Part shown: positions 52,141-62,897 of the stretch, one piece after another
Position numbering within the stretch: the stretch's first letter is position 1
Layout: the number at the start of each line of letters is the position of its first letter
NCBI GenBank assembly: GCA_028873515.1
Contig: JAGWIG010000004.1
Coordinates: 1-64,000, forward strand
DNA: 64,000 bases
Reading direction: 5' to 3'
Source of the DNA: Pseudomonadota bacterium
Lineage (GTDB): Bacteria; Pseudomonadota; Gammaproteobacteria; Burkholderiales; REEB80
Program-made: the position numbers and the translations under genes
The notes under the pieces: model-generated
What the model saw: the letters and a program-made list of their open reading frames with translations, nothing else
Database searches by the model: none
Told to the model about the DNA's origin: nothing

Positions 52141-53364
52141 ATGGAGCAAAACACGGTGAATTTGCCGATATATTTGGATTATTCAGCAACAACTCCGGTT
52201 GATCCAAGAGTTGCGAGCAAGATGGTTCCTTATCTGACTGAATATTTCGGGAATCCTGCAAGTCGTTCCCACGTGTATGGCTGGACAGCTGAAAAAGCAG
52301 TTGAAAATGCTCGTAATGAGGTTGCCATGCTTGTCAGATGTGATCCCCGGGAAATTATCTGGACTTCTGGAGCAACTGAGTCAAATAATCTTGCTATTAA
52401 GGGCGCAGCCCATTTTTATAAAAGTAAAGGTAGACATCTTGTAACAGAGAAAACTGAACACAAGGCTGTTCTGGATACGATGCGAGAGTTGGAGCGGGAA
52501 GGATTTGAGGTTACTTATTTGGATGTTGAAGAAAATGGCCTGGTTTCAGTAGATGCTTTTCGATCGGCTTTGCGTCCTGATACCATTCTTGCCTCAGTAA
52601 TGTTGGTTAATAATGAGATTGGTGTGATTCAGCCAATTTATGAATTAGGTGAAATTTGTTGCCAGCAAGGAGTTTTGTTGCATGTTGATGCTGCTCAGGC
52701 AACGGGTAAGGTTGAAATTGATCTGCAATCCCTTCAGGTTGATCTCATGAGTTTTTCTGCGCATAAGACTTATGGACCAAAAGGTATCGGTGCGCTTTAT
52801 GTGCGCCGTAAACCGCGTGTCCGTTTGGAAGGGCAGATGCATGGAGGAGGTCATGAACGGGGCTTGAGGTCTGGTACGCTTGCAACCCACCAGATTGTAG
52901 GGATGGGAGAAGCATTTCGGCTGGCTCGTGAAGAAATGGGGGTTGAAAATGAAAGGGTGCGCTACCTGCGTGATCGGTTGCTCGCAGGTCTTGTGCAGAT
53001 TGAAGAAACCTATATCAATGGTGACCTTATAAAACGCGTTCCTCATAATCTTAATGTAAGTTTTAATTTTGTCGAAGGGGAATCGCTTATTATGGCTATC
53101 AAGGATCTGGCTGTTTCAAGTGGTTCGGCTTGTACGTCTGCTTCGCTTGAACCGTCTTATGTTTTGCGTGCTCTAGGCCGTAATGATGAACTTGCTCATA
53201 GTTCAATCCGTTTTAGCATTGGACGTTTTACCACAGAAGCAGAAATTGATTTCACTATAGATTTAATCAGAAAAAAAATAGGCAGATTGCGTGAAATGTC
53301 GCCTCTTTGGGAAATGTTTAAGGAAGGTATAGATCTTAACCAGGTACAGTGGTCTGCGCATTAA
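52141..53364 (+). CDS. iscS: Cysteine desulfurase IscS
   Basis: [78 protein letters not shown]. Confidence 0.97.
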   Translation: MEQNTVNLPIYLDYSATTPVDPRVASKMVPYLTEYFGNPASRSHVYGWTAEKAVENARNEVAMLVRCDPREIIWTSGATESNNLAIKGAAHFYKSKGRHLVTEKTEHKAVLDTMRELEREGFEVTYLDVEENGLVSVDAFRSALRPDTILASVMLVNNEIGVIQPIYELGEICCQQGVLLHVDAAQATGKVEIDLQSLQVDLMSFSAHKTYGPKGIGALYVRRKPRVRLEGQMHGGGHERGLRSGTLATHQIVGMGEAFRLAREEMGVENERVRYLRDRLLAGLVQIEETYINGDLIKRVPHNLNVSFNFVEGESLIMAIKDLAVSSGSACTSASLEPSYVLRALGRNDELAHSSIRFSIGRFTTEAEIDFTIDLIRKKIGRLREMSPLWEMFKEGIDLNQVQWSAH

Positions 53365-53389
53365 GTACAGGCATCAAGGAGAAAGACGC

Positions 53390-53794
53390 ATGGCGTATAG
53401 TGATAAGGTATTGGAACATTATGAAAATCCACGTAATGTTGGATCTTTTGACAAGGATGAGACAGGAGTTGCAACCGGTATGGTCGGAGCGCCTGCTTGT
53501 GGTGATGTCATGAAACTTCAGATTAAAGTTAATGATAAGGGCATCATTGAAGATGCACGATTTAAGACTTATGGCTGTGGCTCGGCAATAGCTTCCAGTT
53601 CTCTGGTCACTGAATGGGTTAAAGGTAAGACGCTTGATGAAGCAATGACAATCCGTAATACCCAAATTGCAGAGGAATTGGCATTACCACCGGTTAAAAT
53701 TCATTGTTCGATTTTAGCGGAAGATGCCATCAAGGCAGCCATTGAAGATTATCGAATCAAGAATGAGTCGCTTCCACAGGTATCTGCAGAATAG
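53390..53794 (+). CDS. iscU: Fe-S cluster scaffold IscU
   Basis: [51 protein letters not shown]. Confidence 0.97.
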   Translation: MAYSDKVLEHYENPRNVGSFDKDETGVATGMVGAPACGDVMKLQIKVNDKGIIEDARFKTYGCGSAIASSSLVTEWVKGKTLDEAMTIRNTQIAEELALPPVKIHCSILAEDAIKAAIEDYRIKNESLPQVSAE

Positions 53795-53807
53795 GGGGAG
53801 AATTAAT

Positions 53808-54131
53808 ATGGCAATATTATTGACAGAAACAGCCGCAAGACATGTAAACCGTCATATTGAGCGGCGCGGTAAAGGTATAGGACTCAGAATCGGCGTTCGT
53901 ACGAGCGGATGCTCGGGAATGGCATATACTCTGGAATTTGCTGATCATGCGAATGTTGATGATGCTATATTTGAAACACATGGTGTTAAGATCTTAGTTG
54001 ATCCAAAAAGCCTGGTTTATCTTGATGGGACCGAACTTGATTACACGCGGGAAGGTTTGAATGAAGGGTTCAAATTTAATAATCCCAATGTCAAGGATCA
54101 GTGTGGGTGTGGTGAAAGTTTTAACATCTGA
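53808..54131 (+). CDS. iscA: Fe-S cluster assembly protein IscA
   Basis: [30 protein letters not shown]. Confidence 0.96.
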   Translation: MAILLTETAARHVNRHIERRGKGIGLRIGVRTSGCSGMAYTLEFADHANVDDAIFETHGVKILVDPKSLVYLDGTELDYTREGLNEGFKFNNPNVKDQCGCGESFNI

Positions 54132-54198
54132 CCAATTTTGAGGAACATAAACGGGTTTTGGGGGATCCTGAAACCCGTTATCATTTCTGGCAAATAGT

Positions 54199-54732
54199 AT
54201 GTCTATTGATTTCACCCGTAATTATTTTGAGCTTTTTGATTTGCCACAGAAATTTCGTCTGGACATTTTGAGGATGTCTGAAGTTTGGCGAAATATCCAG
54301 AATCAAATTCATCCAGATAAGCATGTAAACGGATCCCAGTATGAAAAGCGTTTGGCTATGCAGTGGGCGACCTATGTGAATGAGGGTTTGGTTACTCTTC
54401 GCGATCCTGTTAGTCGAGCCAGGTATCTTCTTTCCTTGCACGGATTCGATACGCACGAAGAAACAGATACACGCATGCCCGCAGATTTTTTAATGGAACA
54501 GATGTCATGGCATGAAGCAGTTTATGATGCATTTCATAATAAAAATATTAATATGTTAAACGAGTTATTTAATCAGTTACGTGAAGTAATCGCTGCAGGA
54601 GAAAGTAAACTGGGTCAGCTGATTGATGATGAAGGGAATTATTCAGCGGCTGTGACAGAAGTTCGTAAGCTTTGTTTTTTACAAAGTTTTTCACAGGATA
54701 TAACACAATCGATTGAGCGATTGGAGCAATAA
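54199..54732 (+). CDS. hscB: Co-chaperone HscB
   Basis: NYFELFDLPQKFRLD...QNQIHPDKHVNGSQYEKRLAMQWATYVNEGLVTLRDPVSRARYLL. Confidence 0.94.
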   Translation: MSIDFTRNYFELFDLPQKFRLDILRMSEVWRNIQNQIHPDKHVNGSQYEKRLAMQWATYVNEGLVTLRDPVSRARYLLSLHGFDTHEETDTRMPADFLMEQMSWHEAVYDAFHNKNINMLNELFNQLREVIAAGESKLGQLIDDEGNYSAAVTEVRKLCFLQSFSQDITQSIERLEQ

Positions 54733-56601
54733 ATGGCGTTAATGCAAATTGCGGAACCGGGCCAATCTGTGTTGCCTCACAAGAGAAAACTCGCTGTTGG
54801 TATTGATCTTGGAACGACAAATTCTTTAGTTGCAACTGTTAGAAGCGGTGAACCTGTGGTGCTTGTTGATCATAATCAGGAGTCACTTTTACCCTCCGTA
54901 GTGCGCTATTTTGACAAGGATGCATGTTTAGTAGGCCGGGAGGCCCTGGCTTCACAGGATATTGATCCGTACAATACTATTCTGTCTGTTAAAAGATATA
55001 TGGGTAGAGAACTTGCAGATATTGAGGCTTTAGGAATACAAAATGATCGGTTGTCTGATGCGGTTGGGATGGTGCGCATTCGTACCGACTATGGGGAAGT
55101 GAGTCCAGTTGAGGTTTCTGCAGAAATTCTAAGGGCTTTGCGTTTGCGTGCTGAAGTTTCGTTAGGTGGCCCTCTTGCAGGTGCAGTCATTACGGTTCCT
55201 GCTTATTTCGATGAAGCGCAGCGCCTGGCTACACGTGATGCCGCAAAACTTGCTGGAATCCCTGTAATACGTCTTCTTAATGAACCTACAGCAGCGGCGG
55301 TTGCCTATGGCCTTGATGTGTCTGCTGAAGGTCTGTATGCAATTTTTGATCTTGGTGGTGGAACCTTTGATATCTCACTTTTGCGGTTACAAAGAGGAGT
55401 TTTCGAAGTATTAGCTACAAGTGGAGATTCCACGCTTGGAGGCGATGATTTTGACCGTATTATTGTTAATGAATGGGTTAGGTGTAATGAATTTCTGGGA
55501 TTGTCGGTACACGAACAACGTACCCTTCTCAAGGCAGCTCGTTCTGTCAAGGAGTCTTTATCTCAATCTGCTAAGGCTGAAATACAGGTAAAAATTGGGA
55601 ATTGTGTAATTGATCTGGGACTAGACATCACTACATTTGAGTCTTTGTCTAAACCTTTGCTTGGTCGAATGCAAGCACCCCTGAAGCGTGTAATGAGAGA
55701 TGCAGGACTTGACTGGAATGATATTTCTGGTGTTGTTATGGTAGGAGGGGCGACGCGAATGCCCCAAGTGCAACACATGGCTGCAGAATTTTTCAGAAGC
55801 AACCCTTTGACAAATTTGGACCCAGACAAGGTGGTAGCGTTGGGGGCGGCCATGCAGGCTAACAATCTGGTTGGCAATGAGCCCTCCGAGGATTGGTTGC
55901 TGCTAGATGTCATTCCACTCTCCCTTGGCCTGGAAACAATGGGTGGGCTGACTGAAAAGATTGTGCCGCGCAATAGCACCTTGCCAGTTTCACGTGCCCA
56001 GGATTTTACTACTTTTCGAGATGGCCAGTCCGCTATCAGTTTACATATTGTGCAGGGTGAGCGAGAGCTTGTATCGGATTGCCGTTCATTAGCACGTTTT
56101 GAGTTAAGGGGAATACCTGCAATGGTGGCAGGAGCAGCCCGTATCCGGGTAACTTTTGAAGTTGATACAGATGGGCTCTTGAATGTCTCGGCTTATGAAC
56201 TTAATACAGGAGTAAGTGCTACGGTATCTGTGAAACCGTCTTATGGCTTGACTGATGAAGAAATATCCGCCTTGCTGGAAAGTTCGCAGTTGCATGCAGC
56301 AGAAGATAAGTTGTTACGTTCAAGGCGAGAAGCTGAAGTAGAGGCTATAAGACTAAAAGAAGCTGTTGAGCAGGCCATGAATAAATCCAATGAACTTCTG
56401 GTTCCAGGAGAAGAAAAAGCCATTCAAAATGCTCTTTGTCTGCTTGATTCAGCATTAAAGAGTGAGGATGCTTTTGGGATACGTGAAAAGATTGATCTGG
56501 TTAATCAGGCTACATACTCATTTGCCTCAAGGCGAATGGATGCAGGGATTCGTTTCGCTCTGAAAGGTCATTGTATAAGCGAGATGGAAAATAAGTTATG
56601 A
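54733..56601 (+). CDS. hscA: Fe-S chaperone HscA (Hsp70 family)
   Basis: [21 protein letters not shown]; Hsp70 length and motifs; isc context. Confidence 0.96.
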   Translation: MALMQIAEPGQSVLPHKRKLAVGIDLGTTNSLVATVRSGEPVVLVDHNQESLLPSVVRYFDKDACLVGREALASQDIDPYNTILSVKRYMGRELADIEALGIQNDRLSDAVGMVRIRTDYGEVSPVEVSAEILRALRLRAEVSLGGPLAGAVITVPAYFDEAQRLATRDAAKLAGIPVIRLLNEPTAAAVAYGLDVSAEGLYAIFDLGGGTFDISLLRLQRGVFEVLATSGDSTLGGDDFDRIIVNEWVRCNEFLGLSVHEQRTLLKAARSVKESLSQSAKAEIQVKIGNCVIDLGLDITTFESLSKPLLGRMQAPLKRVMRDAGLDWNDISGVVMVGGATRMPQVQHMAAEFFRSNPLTNLDPDKVVALGAAMQANNLVGNEPSEDWLLLDVIPLSLGLETMGGLTEKIVPRNSTLPVSRAQDFTTFRDGQSAISLHIVQGERELVSDCRSLARFELRGIPAMVAGAARIRVTFEVDTDGLLNVSAYELNTGVSATVSVKPSYGLTDEEISALLESSQLHAAEDKLLRSRREAEVEAIRLKEAVEQAMNKSNELLVPGEEKAIQNALCLLDSALKSEDAFGIREKIDLVNQATYSFASRRMDAGIRFALKGHCISEMENKL

Positions 56602-56939
56602 CTCAATTAATTGTTTTACCTCATGCAGCGCTTTGCCCTGAGGGAGCAGTAATTGAGGTAACCCCTGGTGTTTCTATTTGTGACAGCCTTATTTTAAATG
56701 GAATTGAAATAGAGCACGCCTGCGAAAAATCATGTGCCTGCACGACATGTCATGTACATGTGCGCGAAGGATATCGATCATTAAGCGAACCTGGGGAAAC
56801 TGAAGAAGATTTGCTTGATCGGGCATGGGGGCTGGATCTAGATTCAAGGCTAAGTTGTCAGGCAATAGTGGGCACAGTACCATTGGTTATTGATATACCA
56901 AAATACAGTATTAACATCGTTAAAGAGAGCGGCCATTAA
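56598..56939 (+). CDS. fdx: [2Fe-2S] ferredoxin, ISC type
   Basis: [20 protein letters not shown] cluster motif; 4-bp overlap with hscA. Confidence 0.95.
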   Translation: MTQLIVLPHAALCPEGAVIEVTPGVSICDSLILNGIEIEHACEKSCACTTCHVHVREGYRSLSEPGETEEDLLDRAWGLDLDSRLSCQAIVGTVPLVIDIPKYSINIVKESGH

Positions 56940-56955
56940 GTTCGTAGAGGATAAA

Positions 56956-57156
56956 ATGAAACTAAAATGGACGGATAGTCTCGGCATAGCACAAGTCTTG
57001 GTAGAGAAGTATCCTGATGTCGATCCGCGTTATGTTCGATTTACAGAATTGTATGGCTGGATTATCCAGCTTTCTGAGTTTGATGATGCACCTGAACGCT
57101 CAGGGGAAAAAATCCTGGAAGCCATTCAAATGTCATGGATAGATGAAGCAGATTGA
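56956..57156 (+). CDS. iscX: Fe-S assembly protein IscX
   Basis: MKLKWTDSLGIAQVLVEKYPDVDPRYVRFTELYGWI. Confidence 0.95.
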   Translation: MKLKWTDSLGIAQVLVEKYPDVDPRYVRFTELYGWIIQLSEFDDAPERSGEKILEAIQMSWIDEAD

Positions 57157-57207
57157 TATCCTCTCCTGTACTGTATGGATTTCGGCGCAGTTTGATAAAT
57201 TAGTTGA

Positions 57208-58047
57208 TTATTTCGTGGGAGGGAAAATCGCAAGAATCCCATCTATCCCTACAAAATCAAGTCGGTGTGTTGCGATGTCACGTAATATGGGTTTTGCATG
57301 AAATGCAATACTTGTACCTGCTTTTTTGAATAGCTCTGCATCGTTGGCTCCATCACCTATTGCAAGAACATCGTTTGAGTTTATGCCGAGTTCTGAACAA
57401 AGCCGTACAAGATGTGTGGCCTTGGCATTGCCATCAATTAATGGGGCAGCAAGATTCCCGCTCAGTTTGTTATCAATCAGTTCAAGTTCGTTACAGATAA
57501 ATTTATTAATATGCAGTTTGTTGGCAACGTGCTGTACAAACTGATGAAAACCTCCGGTGATGATGACTGTCTCGATCTTGTGATAGTGCAGGGCATGAAT
57601 CAGTTTTTCTGCACCAGAAACTAGATGTATTTTTGTGGTTGCTATTTTTTGTAGTGTTATTTCATCTATTCCTGCCAAAGCCTGGAGTCTTGCCAGCAGA
57701 CTTTCACTGAAAGGGATTTCGCCTCTCATGGAACGTTCGGTTAATTTGCTGATTAGGGGTTTAATGCCAATGGCATCAGCCATTTCATCAATACATTCAT
57801 TTTTAATCAATGTTGAATCCATATCAAATATTGCCAACTTGAATCTTGCAAGGGATTCCTCCTCAGGAATGAAGGCGCAATCGAGTTGTTTTTCATAACA
57901 ATATGCAGGGATTTCGTCAGCAGGCTGGGCATCAAGAAGGAGAAAAGCTGTATCGGTTACTCGATGGATGCTTTGGGCTTTACCGAGTTTGGCAAGCGTT
58001 TTAAGATCCTGTGTAAAGATTTCTTCGCCTTGTATTACCCAGCGCAT
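57208..58047 (-). CDS. serB: Phosphoserine phosphatase SerB
   Basis: HAD motif AIFDMDSTLIKNECIDEMAD; AIGDGANDAELFKKAG. Confidence 0.94.
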   Translation of the reverse strand: MRWVIQGEEIFTQDLKTLAKLGKAQSIHRVTDTAFLLLDAQPADEIPAYCYEKQLDCAFIPEEESLARFKLAIFDMDSTLIKNECIDEMADAIGIKPLISKLTERSMRGEIPFSESLLARLQALAGIDEITLQKIATTKIHLVSGAEKLIHALHYHKIETVIITGGFHQFVQHVANKLHINKFICNELELIDNKLSGNLAAPLIDGNAKATHLVRLCSELGINSNDVLAIGDGANDAELFKKAGTSIAFHAKPILRDIATHRLDFVGIDGILAIFPPTK

Positions 58048-58174
58048 TGGAGTTGGCCGTAGTTAGATGTGATATTGTACATCATGGAGTCGCTTGATTC
58101 ATCAAGGGCCTGTAATTTAAGAAAATTACTGATTGGCCTTATAAGTATTTTAGCTGTAGTAATGATTTACTTCT

Positions 58175-61100
58175 TTAATCAAGCGCATGAAAAGCTTCTT
58201 GTATCGCTTTAACTCTTTCAGCAAGATTCGCGGTTGATTTGATGATTTTGAGTCGATTCTGGCCATTTAAACGGTAACTATGATTGTTTTGAATCAGTTC
58301 AATAATCTGTATTGGTTCTATTGGGGGATTTGGAAGGAATTGAAGATCGATTTGTTCTGTCGCGGCATCAATTTTGATTATGCCAAGCTGTTGGGCCTTG
58401 ATGCGCAATCGGTGCATTTCAATAAAAGTCCGAGCAGGAATAGGAGGCAAGCCAAAACGATCTATGAGTTCCTCATGAATGCTGTCAATGGCATCGTGGG
58501 TTTCACAGTTTGCAAGGCGTTTGTAGATTACCAATCGTTCATGAATATCTTCACAATAATCAGCCGGTAGCAAGGCAGGTAAGTGTAGATTGATTTCAGT
58601 GATAGGATGGATTGGTTCCTTGTCATCAAGAATTTCACCATCGCGCAAGGCACGAACGGCACGCCCCAGCATATCCATGTATAGGGTAAACCCTACTTCC
58701 TGAATGTTTCCGCTTTGTGAATCACCCAGGAGTTCACCAGCACCACGGATTTCCATATCATGCATTGCAAGATGAAAACCCGCACCCAGATCTTCCATAA
58801 TCTGGATCGCATCCAGCCGCTGCTTCGCTTGGCGGGTCAGGGTTTGTATATCGTTGACAAGCAGGTAAGCGTATGCTTGGTGGTGAGATCGTCCGACCCG
58901 GCCCCTTAGCTGGTGTAATTGAGCCAACCCGAAACGATCTGCCCGATTGATTATAATGGTATTGGCTGTAGGGATATCGATCCCGGTCTCGATAATCGTT
59001 GTACAAAGAAGAATATTGAAACGCCGTTGATAGAAGTCTCTCATAACGTGTTCAAGCTCTCGTTCAGGCATTTGTCCATGTGCGGTACTGATACGGGCTT
59101 CAGGGACGATCTTCTCAAGTTTTTCACGCATATGTACTATGGTATCGACTTCGTTATGTAAAAAATAAATTTGCCCTCCTCGTTTTAGTTCACGAATAAT
59201 AGCTTCGCGAATGATTCCCTCAGAATAGGAAAGGGCAAAGGTCTTGATGGAGAGCCGCTTTTGAGGGGCAGTAGAGATGACAGAAAAGTCGCGTAATCCC
59301 TCCAGTGACATGGAAAGGGTCCTTGGGATGGGTGTTGCTGTAAGGGTAAGAACATCAACTTCAGCACGAAGGGCTTTAAGCCGTTCTTTTTGCATAACCC
59401 CAAATCGATGTTCTTCATCAATAATGACAAGTCCAAGTTTCTTGAACCTAACATCTTTTTGTATGAGTCGATGAGTTCCGATTACAAGATCAATATGACC
59501 GTTTGCAAGTCCTTCAAGTGCTTCCTTAATTTCTCGTGATGTTTTGAATCGTGAAAGCTCGGCAATATGAATGGGCCAGTCTGAAAGGCGATCGGAAAAA
59601 TTTTGAAAATGTTGTTCCGCAAGCAGGGTGGTAGGGACTAAAACTGCAACTTGACGCCCTCCTAGGAGGGCAAGAAATGCTGCTCGCATTGCAACTTCTG
59701 TCTTGCCAAAGCCAACATCACCACAGACCAGCCTATCCATAGGTCTGCCTGATTGCATGTCTGCTATTACAGCATTAATGGCAGCATTTTGATCGGGTGT
59801 TTCTTCAAATTCGAATCGCGAGGCGAAAACTTCATATTCACCAAGATCAACCTTGAACGCATGGCCCTGTCTTGCCGCACGTTTTGCATACAGTTCCAGT
59901 AGTTCAGTTGCTGTGTCATGAACCTGTTTAATTGTGCGTTGACGGGCTTTTTCCCATTGTCCGGAACCCAGGCGATGAAGAGGTGCATTTTCAGGCGTTG
60001 CGCCCGAGTAGCGGCTTATTACTTCAAGCTGTGAAACAGGTACATAGAGTTTGTCCTCACCCGCATATTCGATAATAAGAAATTCTGCTTCCCCTTCTCC
60101 CATATCTAGATTTTTAAGCCCCAGGAAACGGCCAATTCCGTGAGCTTCATGTACAACAGGGTCATTGATTCGAAGTTCTGAGAGATCACGTATTATTCCC
60201 TCAGAATTGGAACGTTTTTGGGCATCATGACGTCTTGTTTGACGGATTTGTGTGGAGTAGAGCTCTGATTCAGTGATGAACGCCTGTTTGCTTGATTTGA
60301 AAATGAAGCCAGCGGTTAAGGGGCCAATACCAATCTGAACGGGTGCAGTTTGTTTGTTCCATTCTTCCAATGAAGTGCAGATTGGAAAATTAAGTCCATG
60401 TTCGGCAAACATCTGATGGATAGTTTCACGGCGGCCGAGTGATTCAGCAAGGATTAAAATTCGACCGTCAAAGGATTTAATGAATTGTCGTAAAAGACGT
60501 AATGGATCCTGGCTTCGGCGATCAATGTGCAGATCGGGTAAAGGAGCGGCTTGCATTTTATCTTGTGGTTCATTTTCCCGCTCAATTGAAACACGACTGT
60601 AAGTCTTGATACTCCCAAAGAGTGCATCTGCTCTCAGGAAGATCTCATCAGGAGGAAGAATGGGGCGTAGAGGGTCATGACATAAAAAATTGTATCGTGT
60701 TTGTGTTTCCTGCCAGAAATTTTGCAACGCCTCTGGAATGTCTTCATGCAAACAGATGAGAGAATGCTTAGGAAAATAATCAAAAATAGTTCCTGTTTCT
60801 TCAAAAAAAAGGGGGAGGTAATATTCAATCCCAAGTGGGGCCAATCCAGCACTTACATCCTTGTATAATTGTGATCGGCTTGGATCACCTTCAAATCGAG
60901 TTCTCCAGTTTTGACGAAACCGGGTAATTCCAGCTTCGTCGAGAGGAAATTCCTTTGCTGGAAGCATGCGGATTTCCTTAACCGGATAGATGGTGCGCTG
61001 GGTGTCAACATCAAAGGTACGAATGCTTTCTAGCGTATCATCAAATAGGTCCAGTCGATAAGGAACGCTAGATCCCATTGGATAGAGGTCAATAAGCCCT

Positions 61101-61588
61101 CCTCGCACTGAAAATTCACCTGGTTTGATAACCTGGGTGACGTGAGAATAACCTGCGAATACCATTTGATTTCTTAGTGCATCGATATCGATTCGTTCCC
61201 CAGATTTAAGAAAAAAAGTGTGGGCCGCAAGCCAGTTTGAGGGAGGCAGTTTATAGAGTGCAGTGCTGGCTGGTACGAGTAAAACATCGCATCGGTTTCT
61301 GCTTGCCTCGTATAACGTGCCTAAACGTTCAGAAATAAGATCCTGGTAGGGAGAAAATTGATCATAAGGAAGAGTTTCCCAGTCTGGAAGAAGTTGGACA
61401 ACAAGAATGGGTGAAAACCAGGCGATTTCTTCCTTAAGTCTTTGTGCCTGTAATGAGGATGCACAGAAAACAACAACAGGGTGATGTTTATTGGCCAATT
61501 CCGCCAATAATGCCGCATCAGCGGAACCTGCATCGAGATTGTAATGGGTTATGTGGCTGGCTTTGGGTATGACTATATTGAACGACAT
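58175..61588 (-). CDS. mfd: Transcription-repair coupling factor Mfd
   Basis: ~1137 aa; CGDVGFGKTEVAMRAAF, DEEHRFGVMQKERLK, LHQLRGRVGRSHHQAYAYLL. Confidence 0.96.
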   Translation of the reverse strand: MSFNIVIPKASHITHYNLDAGSADAALLAELANKHHPVVVFCASSLQAQRLKEEIAWFSPILVVQLLPDWETLPYDQFSPYQDLISERLGTLYEASRNRCDVLLVPASTALYKLPPSNWLAAHTFFLKSGERIDIDALRNQMVFAGYSHVTQVIKPGEFSVRGGLIDLYPMGSSVPYRLDLFDDTLESIRTFDVDTQRTIYPVKEIRMLPAKEFPLDEAGITRFRQNWRTRFEGDPSRSQLYKDVSAGLAPLGIEYYLPLFFEETGTIFDYFPKHSLICLHEDIPEALQNFWQETQTRYNFLCHDPLRPILPPDEIFLRADALFGSIKTYSRVSIERENEPQDKMQAAPLPDLHIDRRSQDPLRLLRQFIKSFDGRILILAESLGRRETIHQMFAEHGLNFPICTSLEEWNKQTAPVQIGIGPLTAGFIFKSSKQAFITESELYSTQIRQTRRHDAQKRSNSEGIIRDLSELRINDPVVHEAHGIGRFLGLKNLDMGEGEAEFLIIEYAGEDKLYVPVSQLEVISRYSGATPENAPLHRLGSGQWEKARQRTIKQVHDTATELLELYAKRAARQGHAFKVDLGEYEVFASRFEFEETPDQNAAINAVIADMQSGRPMDRLVCGDVGFGKTEVAMRAAFLALLGGRQVAVLVPTTLLAEQHFQNFSDRLSDWPIHIAELSRFKTSREIKEALEGLANGHIDLVIGTHRLIQKDVRFKKLGLVIIDEEHRFGVMQKERLKALRAEVDVLTLTATPIPRTLSMSLEGLRDFSVISTAPQKRLSIKTFALSYSEGIIREAIIRELKRGGQIYFLHNEVDTIVHMREKLEKIVPEARISTAHGQMPERELEHVMRDFYQRRFNILLCTTIIETGIDIPTANTIIINRADRFGLAQLHQLRGRVGRSHHQAYAYLLVNDIQTLTRQAKQRLDAIQIMEDLGAGFHLAMHDMEIRGAGELLGDSQSGNIQEVGFTLYMDMLGRAVRALRDGEILDDKEPIHPITEINLHLPALLPADYCEDIHERLVIYKRLANCETHDAIDSIHEELIDRFGLPPIPARTFIEMHRLRIKAQQLGIIKIDAATEQIDLQFLPNPPIEPIQIIELIQNNHSYRLNGQNRLKIIKSTANLAERVKAIQEAFHALD

Positions 61589-61758
61589 CTGGGAGATTCT
61601 GAAAAATAAATTGATTATAGCGCTTTTGGAGTGCACTGATCATATGCTAGTTTGAACTACTGAATTAATAAAATCAATGTAAGTAAGTATTAAAATTTAT
61701 TTAATTCAAGTAGTTAAATAGTTTACTTTATTTTTAACTTTATTCTTTATAAGAAATT

Positions 61759-62769
61759 TTAAGTTGCTTCCATATGTACATCATATAAGCCTTGAGCTGC
61801 AAGCGAATTAAGCTGTGCCCGATGACTGAACTGTGTTTGGGCTTCAATGCGCTTTTCAGGCTTTCCACTCCAGATGTGCATTGCACTGTTTTGTAAGGCT
61901 CGTGCAAAGGAAAAACTTAATGCCCATGGAGCATTCCCATTTATCCGGTTTAGGGCATCAAGGTTTGCTGTAGCCCCGGTTTCACTTTGACCGCCTGATA
62001 AAAAGCATATGCCTGGAACGGCAGCTGGCACTGATCGACGAAGGATACTCAATGTTTCCTGTGCAGTTGTCCCTGGATCTGGGTGCAGTTTGGAATCCTG
62101 TCCGGGTAACACCATGTTTGGTTTCAGTAACAGGGTTTCCAGTTTAACCTTATAAAATGTAAGTGCTTCGAATACGGAGTGGAGAACAGCTTCTGATACT
62201 ATGGCACAGGTAGCCTGATCATGATCTCCATCCATCAGCACTTCGGGTTCTACTATAGGTACGAGTCCTGCTTCCTGACATGACAGGGCGTAACGCGCAA
62301 GAGTTCGAGCATTTTCAATAAGTGTTACTTGAGTGGGAGTAGATTTGGTGATCGAATATACTGCCCGCCATTTTGCAAAAGTTGCCCCAAGATCGTGAAA
62401 ATGAACAAGTCTTTCACGTAGGCCATCTAGTCCTTCAGTGAGTAGTTCAGGCGCATGACCAGCAAAACTCTTTGTCCCGTGATCTACCTTGATACCGACC
62501 TCTATACCTGAGTGGGCTAGAGTTTGTGGAATTAGCTCACCTTCCTGTGTCCTTTGCTCCAGAGTTTCTTCATAAAGGATGACCCCGCTTATGAATTGCG
62601 AGATTCCGGGTGTGCTGACAAGAAGATCCCTCCAGGCGCGTCTGTTTTCAGTTGTGGGTTCTATTCCATTGGCAGCAAAACGTTTATGCAGTGTTGTCAG
62701 ACTTTCATCTGCTGCGAGTAGACCGTGACCCTTACGTAACAGATTTTCGATAGTGCTGTCGAGCGACAT
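61759..62769 (-). CDS. Class I fructose-bisphosphate aldolase
   Basis: GLLAADESLTTLHKRFAANGIEPTTENRRAWRDLL; LLLKPNMVLPGQ (Schiff-base Lys). Confidence 0.93.
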   Translation of the reverse strand: MSLDSTIENLLRKGHGLLAADESLTTLHKRFAANGIEPTTENRRAWRDLLVSTPGISQFISGVILYEETLEQRTQEGELIPQTLAHSGIEVGIKVDHGTKSFAGHAPELLTEGLDGLRERLVHFHDLGATFAKWRAVYSITKSTPTQVTLIENARTLARYALSCQEAGLVPIVEPEVLMDGDHDQATCAIVSEAVLHSVFEALTFYKVKLETLLLKPNMVLPGQDSKLHPDPGTTAQETLSILRRSVPAAVPGICFLSGGQSETGATANLDALNRINGNAPWALSFSFARALQNSAMHIWSGKPEKRIEAQTQFSHRAQLNSLAAQGLYDVHMEAT

Positions 62770-62897
62770 AAAATCCTCCAATTGGATAAGCATGAGGGTG
62801 CCGCATTCGCTTCATATAGTTATAATATTCTTCCAGCCCTTAGTAATCCAGTGCTGATGAGATTTATGTTTCTAAACGTATATGGTAGGTATTGTCA

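Noticed and set aside
55563-55979. 138-aa minus-strand ORF
   Set aside because: Antisense to hscA, no motif support.
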